Counted from the first letter of the stretch, positions 23,001 through 35,139 are shown. The stretch is 64,000 bases of DNA from Crotophaga sulcirostris (GCA_013397455.1 VYZB01000057.1:1761354-1825353), one strand, 5' to 3'. Translations and numbers: made by a program. The notes: generated by a model not told the origin, from the sequence alone.

Positions 23001-26000
23001 GTCCTCAGATATAGACTACCTAATGTGGGAAAGAAGGCAGGTCTGATTGTGCAGAAATGGTGAGTCTAGTTTTGATAACGGAGCTAAGAGTAGGCAGTGC
23101 AGTGTGCATATTCTGTGAGAGAAACCTGAACAGACACATACACTACCTCAGAGAGCTGCCTAAACCTTGGTATCAGCTGCTGAAGCAATAATCCACCTGC
23201 CTGATCGAACTGTAGATGAGAATAAACATTTATACACTTTGTCTGACTTGATACAGGACAACTGAAGAACCTAACAAGCAATAGACATCAGATTTTTCTA
23301 AATGGCAGATCGTGGTTGTACCACATTCTTGTTCAAATCTTATTCACTTAGGAGAAGAAACTAACCGCAGAGGTGGAAGAATTTTAGCGGTTATCTCTGT
23401 TTCTAAGAAGCAGGAATGCAATTGAAGAATATATATTATTTGCTTATGAATAATATTTGCAGTTGCCTTTGATCTTTAACAAAATGTCAGCAACAGCAAA
23501 TAGGTTTCCAGCTTCACTGGCCAGTCCATACAGACAAAGGACAGCACAGTATTACTCGTGTTCAGCTTTCCAATCACCAATAGCTTTGGTCTCTTCAGTC
23601 TGTAGCACAACACAATTGCAATAGCAGGAGGTAGATGTGACAGAGTAGTCAAATAAAAATGAAGTGTGTGAAAATGATGTTAAGCATAACAGTTAAACAC
23701 ATTCTTTACTCAAAGCATATGAGGAAACTGCTCTGAGATCTGCTAAAAAAACTAAAAAGCTTTAAACCCACTTTATACTAAATTGCAGAGTACATGAATA
23801 ACAAAGTTTTCATCTGTCATCCTGACTTTTTTTTGTTTTGAATGATGTGGGGATTTAATCTCTCTCTGATTCCTTTTTCTCAGACATTGTTGATTGGGTT
23901 GCAGTTATGGGAAAGCCAACACACGTGAATCTTTCCTCATCTTCACTGGAAGTGTCACCAAATGACTCCATCTTAATGGCTATAATCCTGAGCCAGCTAG
24001 CAGGAAAGCTCCCTCTCCACTGAAATTGCCTTTTAGTAGTGATCTTGTAACTACTGAGGAACATAATTCATGAGAAAGCTGAAACCTGTGGTGAGAAAAA
24101 GTAACCAAAACCTACTGTATGGTTGTCTTAGGGAATCAGTAATGGTGTCCTGATTTAAACCTAGTGTTGCAGGAGAACTGTGGATGCGTTCCCAGTAAAG
24201 CTTCACATGTGTGATGCTCCTGATGCAGCAAGTTTTGCATTCTGGGAAATTGGAAGGTATTAAGTGTGCATTAGCATTTGTCATTCAGGAGACATTTGGC
24301 AAGCCAGCTTCTTTCCTTACCACTATTTCAGATGCAGGCCAGGTTCAGCCCAGGTTCACTTTAAATTTAATTAGGATTCTGATAACATTAAGCTGCTGCC
24401 ACAGGCAGTGATTAGAGAGTGGTGCAGAATCAACCTTTGTGAGTGTTTCTCTCTAATTGTGATTAGAAAGGAATGACTGTATTCCTAAAATGAATGCCCC
24501 AGAAACCAAAGTTAGGCAATGTAAGTCTGTCCTCTGGTTTCTTAGCAGCCCCAAGCAGTTAACTGAATACCTAGCAGCATTCCCCATGACAATACTCCTA
24601 GCACAGAACAGCCTGACTGGCTCAAAGCTCTGTTTCCAGTTAAAATTCAGGAATGTGCATAAATCCATGAAGCCCTTCTGTGAACTCTCCTTTAACAATC
24701 TACAAGGTGACAGTGGCCTGAGTATTTTTAATAGAGTCCACCCAACCTCTCTCATCAGATAGGGTAGGTGTGCTACACATGGAGAAAAAGAGGGTCTCCA
24801 ATATCCAACAAAAGGCAGAATAATGTCAGGGAAGTCTACACCAGGTTTCAGTTAGAGTATAGAAGAAAATATTCTGTATAGTAACATCCATCACTGTAAT
24901 CAGGGCCAAGTGCAATTCAATTAGTGAAAGCAAATGGGGTCACCTATCACCTGCAACCTGATGGGATTGTCTTACAGGGCATTGGAAACATATGTGTACC
25001 CCAAAGCATCACACAGTTAAGATTTTTCTGGATGACAGTGAAATAGTTGCCCCTGAGTAGTTCACAGATGGTTGTGAGGATCTTCGTTATTAATGAATTC
25101 AGATTTCACAACAAGTTGAGTAAGCAAAAGAGGTTGTCTAAAATAATTTCGATTAATTGATTTCAAGGTCCATTAAGTATAGGCCTATTAAATACCCAAC
25201 CTGTGCATAAGAATACAAACATTTTCAAAACATCTACTTACACAATGCCAGCAGTCTGATATAAACTTTGTTGTGAGAAGTAAATAATATCAAAGTTAGG
25301 GCCTTGGTGCTGCTTGTCACTGACATCCACATTCAGTTTGGCTGTTGTTTATGACTGGGAATTTAAGAACAAAATCTCTGAGGACTGCTCTAGGAACAGA
25401 GTGAAATTTAAGATTCCAGCAACAACTATGATTTCCATCATTTCAGTAGCATAAACCAATACTCACGCTTTGTTTCACTGTAGTTTTCAGGTTTGAACAC
25501 ATGCTCTTTTTCCAAAGCTTCCCTCACATTATGAAGGGAGGATTATGATCAACCATCAGCCTCTTCTCAGAGGATGAAACCATCTTCACAAGAATGATGA
25601 GGAGCCGTGGCCAGCACGTGGTTCTGTACGTCTGATGTTCACAAGGCTGCAGCACTGTAAGAGGGAATGGAATGTCCTCTTAACATCCATCTGTGTGAGG
25701 TGTCCAGAAATACATATCTTTGAAATATCCAATATATAAAAGCAAAAAGGAGTCTTAAATGCACTGGGTAAATGCTGCTGATACTGATATTTTAAGGGAG
25801 AAAAGTTGTTAACAAGAGGTAGAGCATTTCAGAGAACATGGACGGACTTCACTAGGTGGACAGGACACAGTGTAATGAAGAGAGGTCCAAGGCTCTTGTA
25901 GTTGTGGCATGAAAAGCTTAGACAGTTACAACACAATAATCTTGATTTCTTTATTTGAGTTCTTCTTGTACCAGTAAGAACAGATTGTGCACTTATGGAA

Positions 26001-28317
26001 AGGAGGGCCAGACCATTACAGCCTCCCCACCTCCAGCACCCTCAAACTTTATTCTGAGCAGAGAAAGGGTTTATTCTTCCAAATGAATTGTTGGAATATT
26101 TTCCAAAGCAGCCAAAAATAGACCAAAAGCATCTGCAAATCATCTCTCAACCTCAGTCCGTTAGCGCTAAAGACAGAGGCACTGTGGTCTCCATCCATTC
26201 CCAAAGATACCTAAGGAGAGACTGTGCTGCCAAAGCAGCATGCTAACTAAAAATAAATGAGTAAAGAAGAAAAATTTGCTCAAGAATTTGCCTAGATTGC
26301 TAAAACCAGTGGGAAACATTGCTTCAGAGAGATGCTTTGACAAGGAAAACCACTTATGCAAAAGCATAAGAATTTTCTAGGGAAAATGTCATTTTCTGCT
26401 AGGAAAAGGAGATGCAATTTTCTGTCAGGAAAATAAAAATGATAGCTTTGTGATTGCCCACCTGGAGGGACCCTATCCATTAAATTCAGTACTCGAAGGA
26501 AGAAAGTAAATAGGTTAGAGCAGTCCCTAAGGAAGCTGCTACCTGCAGCAGATATTGTTGTCTTCCACACAGATATTGATTAAGGTCCTGGGCTTTCTTT
26601 CACATTTTTCCACTTACCTAATGTTTTTTAAATTATTATTTTTTATTCAGATAGAAAATTTCTAGATGCACAGATAGCATTTCATAAAATTTTAAATCCA
26701 TGCTGACTCAGCACAGCACCAACTTGCAGGAGAACAGCTTTAGGAAAGGAACCACTATTACAGAAAGCATAATAAATTAGTTGTCACTGAATGTCTTTCA
26801 GGGTCTGCTCAAAAGTCTCTGGTTACTGGAAAATATACAAACCCTATTATTTCCACCCACATGGATTTGCACCAGTGTGAAAGGTTAACTTTCACGTAAA
26901 TTGCATGGGAAATGTAAAGCCACCTTCAGAGCCAAGGAGGAGGCAAGTAAAAGAAAATGCACAGAATGGTATCATCAGAGATAAAATAAAGGGGAGAAAT
27001 GAAAGAGCGGGATGAAGTTTATAAAAATGCCCTGGAGATTATTAGATTTATCTCTCCTTTGCATAATTTCTCTTCTACATCAACATCAAGATCCAGATTC
27101 TGATTCCCATAATTTATCTGCTTCCCAGAGCAATGCCCAGTTCCCTGAGTGTTTGTTTTTCTTCCCTTGGACATATTTGTCCATAACTTACAAAACTGTA
27201 GTAGAATGCAGCACATTTTCTGTGTCTTCTTCTATAGCAAAATGATGACATCACTGTTGTAACTGTGCTATCCAGTCCCTTATATACTTCGCCTTTGAAA
27301 TGAAATTTAGAGAAGAGGAAAGGAGGTTGTGGTATTTATCCTTTTTAACTCTGTACATCCAGGACAGAAATGTATCCCAGCAGAGTCTGTAGATGTCATT
27401 CATTTCAGATACCTTCATTTCAGACAGAAAATCTATACCTCCAAGATTGTAAAACTTCTGAAGCTAGAAATAAATAATTACAATGAGAATCACAGATATT
27501 ACTGTATTTGCAATGAAAGTTACCTCTGTGGAAAGAATCGAGATAAATGGGAAAGTGAGAGCTGTGCAAGGCAAAAGGAGGAACTGAGAGTAAAGGAATT
27601 AAGAAGGAGCAAATAGCAAACATCTGCAAGAAAACTGCTGATTTGTGGTGAACAACCTCTCTTACTAAGCCAGATGGTTTGTTAGCAAAGAGTGTGGGTA
27701 GATGCCAAGGCAGCTTTAACTCTGCAGTGACCAACACCTGTATCTAGTGCTTGCAGTATTATTACTAATACAGGGCACTCCAGAACTCTGCCACGTATAT
27801 TAATGTTCATGTTGACAGTACTGGATCATGGGTCTCCACTACAAATTCTAGCCTATAAATAGCCCTGGCATGTATGGAGCCTGGTAGATGAAGCAGCAGA
27901 TTTTTAAAGGAATAGTAGGTCTGTTGCTTTGTAGCAGCACATTGCTGGCCTTTGCTCTTCCCTCTCCTTTTGTGATCTTTTCCCACCCACCATCCGTCAT
28001 GTTTCAGGGCAAAAGTGGTTTTGTACAATATCCAGTTTATTTCTTTTTCATTTCTTGAGGCACCATATGTTCTCTTTTCATCTCTGTCTTTACCTTTCTC
28101 TGTGACACTGATATCAACTATGAGGAACGCTCTGTTACTCTTGTGCCCAAGGCAGAGGCTTATTCTTACCTTTGTAAATCTACTACATACCATGTTCAAA
28201 TTTTCAGTTGCTCTTTGTTCTCACTTTAGTCTCAGTTGTGGGTGAATGACCATGTTTGAAAATCAGGTCCACCGAGGCTCATGCTAATGCTCTGTGACAA
28301 TTGGGCAAAATTTGGCC

Positions 28318-28670
28318 TTACGCAAGCACAGAGTGGGCAGAGTGCTTACTGCCCTTTTTCACCTGGATAACATCAGCATTGTAGATTACCTGTGAAAGGA
28401 GGCCTCTGAGAACACCTGGGGTTTGTATCTCCAGGACCATCTCTGCGGGACTCAGCTGATACTTCATGCCACTGTCACTAAATGTTTTCTTCACATCACA
28501 CATAGCTGAGCCCATGGCAGGTTTTTTGGTTGTCTTTTCCAGGCTTTCTTTCCCAGGAGGCTGCTTTGTCTATCCATCCTGCCATCTCCATCCTTTTGCT
28601 TCTTGGCTGTGGCCAGCTTTTAGAAGATCTCTACTTTGCCCTTCTCCCAGAGGTCCTTTTTCACTTCAGC
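28318..28670 (-). pseudogene. Possible decayed coding relic, unidentified
   Basis: On the - strand an open run ends at 28318. It includes ESLEKTTKKPAMGSAM, KKTFSDSGMKYQLSPAEMV and LEIQTPGVLRGLLSQ, followed by a CAG/GTAATC junction that resembles a splice donor. Just upstream (higher coordinates), a different frame gives AEVKKDLWEKGKVEIF, a stop, then KLATAKKQKDGDGRMD. The composition is Lys/Glu-rich and protein-like across a frame change and stops, which would suit a decayed exon or retrocopy. I do not recognise the family. The same DNA has open frames on the + strand, so chance is a real alternative. Confidence 0.2.
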
Positions 28671-28948
28671 CCAGAGCCTGCCTTGCCCTGGCTGGAGAGG
28701 CTACTTCAGTGGGCAGTGCCGCCCAGGGGACAGATCAAAGAGACACTCAGTTGCACTGGTAGTACTATCAGCATTAATACAGGCTTCCTAATCTATCACT
28801 GCAACTTTATCCCATGTCCCAAAACCATGGTGAGGATCCTCCTTGTGACAAAAGAAATCTGTGTTTGTACCTTTCCAAGGCAATGTTCAAATGACAAGGA
28901 ATAGAGCTGTGGAGTGAGGGACAATGGCAGTAATTTTAATTGCAGTCC

Positions 28949-28987
28949 TTTATGATTTTATTTATGATTTATTTATGATTTTATGAT
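28949..28987. repeat. TTTATGAT-type short tandem repeat
   Basis: TTTATGATT/TTATTTATGATT units repeat about four times with small length changes. This is a low-complexity tandem. Confidence 0.85.
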
Positions 28988-30297
28988 AGGGTTCATAGTA
29001 TCCATCAAAGACAAGTAAGTGTTTAGTAGATACAGAGGCAGGCTTGTAATTTGCCAGTAGCTGGCAAGGACGACCTCTCAATGGTTGAAAATGCTTTCTG
29101 TCACGCTGATAGCTTTGTGCTTAAGGGTAACATTATATTTAAAAGTATACTTAACGTTATGTCAATATAATGCAGTTCCTTCACCTTCCTGGAGGCATCT
29201 GTCTGGAATATAAATGACTTGAAAATCTGGCACCATGAGCAGTGGTGCTGTTCTCCTTTATTCTTGAAGCAATGACACCACTTCCAAGAACCTAGATACA
29301 AACCATCCAATGTAGCTAGCCAAACAAAAAAAAATGCATATATCTGTCTTCTTTCTGAATTTGTGATAATCTGTCTACATTGCATCTGGACATTTTTCCA
29401 TCATGTGTTTTATTTGCCTCTTGCCTAGAAGCCCAAAGGACAAAACTCATTTATAGTCTGCACACACTACCCAAGGATTGCTCACAATCTTTCCTCCTAA
29501 TCAAATTCCAAATTCAGAAAAAAGATTCTGATCATACATAGCTATTCTTCCCATTGTTCACTGAAAATCACAGTGTCATTTAAATATGTCCTTACACACA
29601 CCTGATGGGGCCAGAGAAACTAAGTGCTGAAAACAACTATATCCACTGACCATATGACATTATTCTGAACTCCAGGTGTGCAAAGGCTGGATTCCCTGCT
29701 GCCCAACCTTTATCCTTCTGGTCAGAGAGATGCACTAAGGTTAAAAACAGTGAGGATATGGACATGGCAAACTTAGCACTTCATCAAACACGCCTTTGTT
29801 TTGGATTCACATTTACCTACCAGAAATCCATATGAGTTAGGACATCACTACCTTTCTTCCCCCAGGATATGGGGAGTCCTTTTTCATTTCCTGATTTTAC
29901 ATCTCACTCAGCTGTTGTTTTTGACTAGCAGCTTCTCTGGGGTCTGACCTTATTCTAAGGTGTCTAGATGTGATAACAGATGTATTTGCTTCATCCTTGA
30001 GAGAACATATCCCTTAACTTCTGTACCACACAATCCAGAGGTCCAGTGTTGTAATGCCCTTTGAATTCCTATTTGCACTTCCTCTGATAACTTGTGTGAT
30101 TAGGCTTAGCTTGGGTTTACAGAGATAAAATGCTTTTTCTCCCTCCCCATGCAAAACTGTTTCTTGCAACAGCGGCTCACCCATCCTCTACTTCAAAGTA
30201 TTTCACTTGGATCCTTGCCATTTTGCAGATTGCTTGTGTTCCAAACCTGCCTGTGACAAATTTGTTGAAATTCTGTCCTCTGGTCTTTGACTACACC

Positions 30298-30361
30298 CTC
30301 AAGGTATAGTCCCTGTTCAGCAAGGCCACCTCAAGGTATAGTCCCTGTTCAGCAAGGCCAC
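30298..30361. repeat. Perfect 32-bp tandem duplication
   Basis: The unit beginning CTCAAGGTATAGTCCCTGTT and ending CAGCAAGGCCAC occurs twice head to tail without a mismatch (30298-30329 and 30330-30361). Perfect identity implies a recent duplication. Confidence 0.97.
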
Positions 30362-32584
30362 CTGGAAATTTCTCTTCTTCCTAATCACCTCAGTCTTACA
30401 ACCCAAATAATCTTGTTGACTGCAGGTGTTACAACCTTGCTGCTGCCTCCTAGACAAAGAGAAGAATGTCAATAAACGACCCAATGGTTGTGGTCTAATT
30501 AAGAAGTGCTCTATCATGTCTCCTGGTATCTGACTAAATCACTCTACCCACTCATTAGTTGTGCATGATAGGTTGACATCCTTGGCACATATAGAGCTGA
30601 ATCCTCATTGGAATAACAGATACCTCTTTTATTAGGCATGATACACAGTTAGTGCATCAATCAGTAAACACTCCTTTGTGCAATCAAACTCAGGAAACAG
30701 CTTAGTTTTGCTATTCATATTTTGGGATAGCATGCAGCATAATTTATCAGCACCTGCATTTATGGTCAGATATCTGACAACTGATTCACAGCTCTGAAAC
30801 CCTCAATACGCACCTAAAGATAATCAAAAGTAGCTGTCTTGTTATTGTTCCCCCAGTATCTCAAGGATGTTTATTCATGGGCCTCTCCCTGTCTTCCTAT
30901 CACTTTGGCCATGCTCTTAAGTCAGTAGATCTGAACCTGTGTCATCAACTTTGTTTCTCATTGTCATTAAAGAATAATCATGTGTATTTCTATCCATTTT
31001 CACTGAGCCTTGATCAAAAATGTCACTGCCTAGAGCTGTCATAGCTTTCATGAACCAGCTTTTTTCCATTGTAGAGACAAACAATAAGAAGCGATCACAC
31101 TGCTGTGGAATAGCAGCTTTCTGGTACACTGTATTTGTGCCCTGCTACATGACCATCATATTTCAACCACATCTGTATAATTTCAGCTTTTTGGCCCTCT
31201 AATTCTCTGGTCCTCATATATGTGGTCCTCACATATTTCACTCTTCCAACATATTGTCCATTAGCTTCATGCCACAATCTGTTTCACAGTTTCTCACTTC
31301 TAATTAACTGCAATCAAACTCCAAAGTCCCTAATCCTCTCCTGCTCCTTGTTCGTACAGTCAGCATCAGGGAGCAGAGCCAGGAGAGTCACTTCTCCTTA
31401 AAATGCCATTACTACTGTTAAGGGGCTTTTCATTCTGTTATTTTTAGAAAAACAGGACACTTGATGCAGCACTGGAGCTGGCCATAGTAGAAGCACCTTG
31501 AGTACTGAGATGCTGGGGACTAATGCAATCCTCCAATCATATATTAAGATTCATGTTGTATCTTTAACCTGTGGCTGTCTCAATTAAAAAATACAAAGAC
31601 AGCCTAAGAAACTGCAGTCATGTCTGCTCAATCAGCATTAGCATAGAAATTTCAAACATAAGAGAGAACATATAGTTATTCCCTCTAGTTTACCCAGTAA
31701 ATCAGAGGGAAATTAACCTATTTAGAACCAAGGCACAAAATATTTCATAATTCTACAAAATTAATTGCAAGTCTGTGTATCACAACAAAGATAAACTCGA
31801 CTGAGAAACCAACCGTGACACAAGAAGGCCTTACAATAAATAATGAATACATAAGTATGTAGAATCAGGTATACCATCAGCAATAGCATCTTTATCAACA
31901 GCACACATTAGAATAGAGTCGAGATGCTGCCAGGTGTACAATATGCATGGCTAGGGACGTGATTTGGCTGTGTATAGTAGGTGCCAAATACTTTCACACA
32001 CACTTCTACTGCCCTTCAGTTGCATACTACAGCAATGAAGGCTACTGGTAGAAGGAAATTTAGCCATATATAACATTTATATTACACTGCATAGTATATG
32101 CCATTCACTAGGACTCTAATGTCGCCAATGCATTTACGCAGTGTCAAAGGATGTAGTGAAAAATGTGGTTCATGTGCAGACAGGTAGAAACTGGACCCTT
32201 GCAACTATTAACTGAACTCTTTAATTACAAAGACCCCCTTGTGTTCTATTTCCCTTTGCCAAGCTATATTTGAGTAGCTAATAAAGGCAAATTTGTCAAA
32301 ATTCAGAGTATTTGATGACTAATCCCACTAGTCTAACATTTCAGTGGATATGATCTATAACTGTAAGCAAATCACATCACTTTTCGGGTTCACAGATGAG
32401 CAAAATCAGCCAGTTCATCTGAAAACCTCACTAGATTCTAAAAGTAGCTGGGTAACTCTCACTGGTGTGGAGCTGGGCAAAAGTGAAATTCTTAAAAGGT
32501 TTTGTCAGGGAACAAATGGGAGATTTATCCTTTTGTCTGATAAAACCAACAGGACTGACAACACCCATATCAACATAACACAAG
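30362..32584. other. Single-copy DNA, nothing recognised
   Basis: There is no domain-bearing ORF and no repeat I can name between the 32-bp duplication and the 3' end of CR1 copy D. Confidence 0.55.
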
Positions 32585-32684
32585 TGTCACAGTATCACAC
32601 AGTATCACAGTATAACCAGGTTGGAAGGGACCTCTGAGATCATCAAGTCCAACCTATAAGCCAACACTAACACCATCCCATCAC

Positions 32685-34227
32685 CTAAACCATGGCACTC
32701 AGTGCCTCATCCAGTCCTCCCTTAAACACATCCAGGGTTGGTGACTCCACCACCTCCCTGGGCAGCGCATTCCAGTGGCCAACCNNNNNNNNNNNNNNNN
32801 NNNNNNNNNNNNNNNNNNNNNNNNNNNNNNNNNNNNNNNNNNNNNNNNNNNNNNNNNNNNNNNNNNNNNNNNNNNNNNNNNNNNNNNNNNNNNNNNNNNN
32901 NNNNNNNNNNNNNNNNNNNNNNNNNNNNNNNNNNNNNNNNNNNNNNNNNNNNNNNNNNNNNNNNNNNNNNNNNNNNNNNNNNNNNNNNNNNNNNNNNNNN
33001 NNNNNNNNNNNNNNNNNNNNNNNNNNNNNNNNNNATAACTTCTCTGGTCCTGCTCGCCACACTATTCCTAATGCAGGCCAGGATGCCATTGGCCTTCTTG
33101 GCCACCTGGGCACACTGCTGGCTCATGTTGAGCTTCCTGTCAACCAGCACTCCCAGGTACCTTTCTGCCTGACTACTCTCCAGCCACTCCGTTCCTAGTC
33201 TATAGCTATGCATGGGATTGTTGAGTCCAAAATGAAGTACCTGACATTTGGACTTATTGAACCTCATCCCATTAGAATCGGCCCATCTCTCCAGTCTGTC
33301 TAGGTCCCTCTGTAGGACCATCCTACCTTCTAACAGATCAACCCTACCTCCCAGCTTGGTATCATCTGCAAATTTGCTGCTGATGGACTCAATCCCCTCA
33401 TCCAGATCATCAATAAATATGTTGAACAGGACCGGGCCCAACACCGATCCCTGAGGGACACCACTGGTGACCGGCCGCCAACTGGATGAAACACCATTCA
33501 CCACCACTCTCTGGGCTTGGCCATCCAACCAATTCCTAACACAGCACAGAGTGCTCGCGTCCAGGCCACGGGCTGCCAGCTTCTCTAGGAGTCTACTGTG
33601 GGAGACAGTGTCAAAGGCCTTGCTGAAATCCAGGTACACCACATCCACAGCCTTCCTCTCATCCACCAGGCGCGTCACATGGTCATAAAAGGAGATCAGG
33701 TTGGTCAGGCAGGACCTACCCCTCCTAAACCCATGCTTGCTGGGCCTGATCTCTCGGTTGTTCTGCAGGTGCCGCATGATTGCACCCAGTATTATCCGCT
33801 CCATAATCTTACCCGGGACCGAGGTCAGGCTGACAGGTCTGTAATTACCTGGATCATCCTTACGGCCCTTCTTGTGGATGGGCGTCACATTGGCCAACTT
33901 CCAGTCTTCCGGGACCTCTCCGGTGAGCCAGGACTGTTGAAAGATGATGGAGAGCAGCTTAGCAAGCTCATCCGCCAGCTCTCTCATCACCCTAGGATGG
34001 ATCCCATCCGGCCCCATAGACTTATGAGGGTCCAAGCGGCTCAGCAGGTCTCTAACTTCCTCCTCAAGGATTGCAGGAGGGCCATGTTGCTCCCTGCTCC
34101 CATCAACCACTTCGAAGGACCAACCGTCTAGCAAACAGACTTCCTTATTGTTGAAAACCAAGGCAAAGAACACATTAAGTACCTCAGCCTTCTCTGCATC
34201 TTTGGTTACTGTATTTCCTTCCACATC
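32685..34227 (-). pseudogene. CR1 ORF2 fragment: RT and C-terminal region, endonuclease missing
   Basis: The open frame begins [20 protein letters not shown], just after an in-frame TAG at 34228-34230, and has no ATG at its start. Counting from that Val as residue 1, the RT runs through [13 protein letters not shown] (68-80), [19 protein letters not shown] (127-145), motif A YLDF with Asp199, motif B SGVPQGS (254-260) and the intact catalytic FADD (285-288). [11 protein letters not shown] and [20 protein letters not shown] follow. The C-terminal part is interrupted by the N gap, beyond which [18 protein letters not shown] ends at the usual SAMV stop at 32685. The frames on the two sides disagree only because the gap is drawn as 250 bases. 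No APE-type endonuclease is present, so the copy cannot be autonomous. Confidence 0.93.
32785..33034. other. Assembly gap, 250 N
   Basis: A run of exactly 250 N lies inside CR1 copy D. Alignment by eye of both flanks to copy A places them at 5447 and 5814, so about 366 bp of CR1 should lie here. The round number suggests an arbitrary or estimated size. Confidence 0.97.
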
Positions 34228-34769
34228 CTACAAGGAGTGGAGGTCACCACGTTAACAACCTCCTCAGGTGAGTTCTCTGCAGCACTGTCCTCCACCTGAG
34301 TGTCAAATTCCAGTTCCCCAGACCTGTTCTGTACAGGCAGCTGGAAAGGTGGCATCTGAACGGGAGGTCTATAACCCCCACGCAAGCAGACCTGCTCCCA
34401 GTCCTCCTCTCCAACCAGATCACACCCCTTGTCCTGCTGGTGAGGAATATGAGGAATATGGCGTTCCTCTGCCTCCTGGGGAGGATTACTGGGAGGAGAG
34501 AGGGTTCTGCTCCACCAATCTATCTCCCTCTCACTCTCCCGGATACTCCACAGCCTCTCTACCGGATCCTTAAGATCTGCAACCATAAGGAGCAGATCCT
34601 GGACTTGTTCACACCTCACACAGGTGTTTTTTGGATGGTCCTCAGGAACCACAAGCAGGCTCAGACATTCCTTACAGCCCTGGGTCTGGGCGGCCGCATC
34701 CCTCAATAGATGCACGGTTTGGGTAGCTACACTCCTGGTGGCAGAGCTTTTGCCACGCCTGGTCACCAT
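34206..34769 (-). pseudogene. CR1 ORF1, N-terminal fragment fused to ORF2 sequence
   Basis: ORF1 of CR1 encodes a nucleic-acid-binding protein needed to package element RNA. The likely start is the ATG at 34767-34769, in a good Kozak context (GCAATGG). It opens MVTRRGKSSATRSVATQTV. The frame also extends upstream without ATG to a GTG at 34856. A CX2C...CX2C pattern follows (Cys61, 64, 79 and 82 counted from that GTG), within CKECLSLL...NTCVRCEQV. Next come a Leu-rich probable helix (VQDLLLMVADLKDPVERLW) and an acidic, Pro-rich stretch. After NVVTSTPC the frame runs into ORF2 nucleotides read in the wrong frame (RMWKEIQ) and stops at 34206. The C-terminal part of ORF1 is absent. Confidence 0.85.
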
Positions 34770-35139
34770 TGCTACAGGGGAGTGGGAAAAGCCAACCACA
34801 CCTACCCGAGAGTGCCTGCTTGCCCCAACTGCCGCGCACACCACCTCTCCTGCCACCCTGCTCGCCGCGCTCCGGGCGCTGGCGCTCCCAGGGAGGCGTT
34901 TAAATCCCCCGCGGCTGCTTCAGGGACCGCCCCCTCACCACGCGGTCGGCCACGTGACAGCTGCCGCTTCCGGGGTTCCACAGAGAGCCGCCCTGCCGGG
35001 GCCTCTCCTGAGCTTTGTCTTGCGCGGGGAACTCTCCCCCCGCTTGGGTTGAGCACCAGGCTGCGGGTCTGACCGCTCCTGCCGCCCATCCGCGCCGAAT
35101 CTGGTGTTGGAGCTGATTCGGTCGCTTTTAAATCCCCCA
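34770..35139 (-). promoter_or_regulatory. CR1 5' leader, CpG-rich, probable internal promoter
   Basis: About 370 bp upstream of the ORF1 ATG are GC-rich with many CpGs, sharply different from the AT-rich flank beyond 35140. The box GGGGGATTTAAA (- strand) occurs twice, at 35127-35138 by the outer edge and at 34899-34910. CR1, like other non-LTR elements, needs an internal promoter in its 5' UTR. The location and composition fit that role, but promoter activity is inferred. Confidence 0.6.

Larger units (their letters stand above)
17010..30297. other. 13 kb single-copy DNA, no host gene seen
   Basis: I find no exon with a convincing domain and splice sites, and no confident repeat. Items noted are a T/G-rich patch near 19984-20010, a degenerate TGTA repeat near 22752-22790, a TTTATGAT tandem at 28949-28987, and a protein-like open segment on the - strand at 28318-28670 that is listed separately. 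The tract could be an intron or intergenic. Nothing in the window decides between them. Confidence 0.5.
32585..35139 (-). mobile_element. CR1 LINE copy D, with 5' region, internal deletion and assembly gap
   Basis: This is the most complete CR1 here. Reading on the - strand, it has a GC- and CpG-rich leader (about 35139 to 34770), the N-terminal part of ORF1 (34769-34206), then directly the RT and C-terminal part of ORF2 (34227-32685). It ends with a 3' UTR containing GGTTGGACTTGATGATCTCA-like sequence and several TGTGATACTG repeats. A full CR1 is about 4.5 kb. Here the ORF1 3' part and the ORF2 endonuclease are missing between about 34230 and 34240, and 250 N replace ORF2 sequence at 32785-33034. 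Retaining the 5' region is unusual, because most bird CR1 copies are heavily 5'-truncated. High similarity to copy A and long open frames suggest a young insertion. Confidence 0.95.

Noticed and set aside
27807..28199. 130-codon ORF on the - strand
   Set aside because: No domain, no homology I recognise, no splice context, and an overlapping open frame on the other strand. Likely chance.
32685..34227. 500-codon open frame as a host gene
   Set aside because: Its motifs ([24 protein letters not shown]) are CR1 reverse transcriptase, and the stretch of X residues is the assembly gap.
34700..35139. GC/CpG-rich patch as a host gene promoter
   Set aside because: It is continuous with the ORF1 start of CR1 copy D on the same strand and ends abruptly at the element boundary, so it is the CR1 5' leader.
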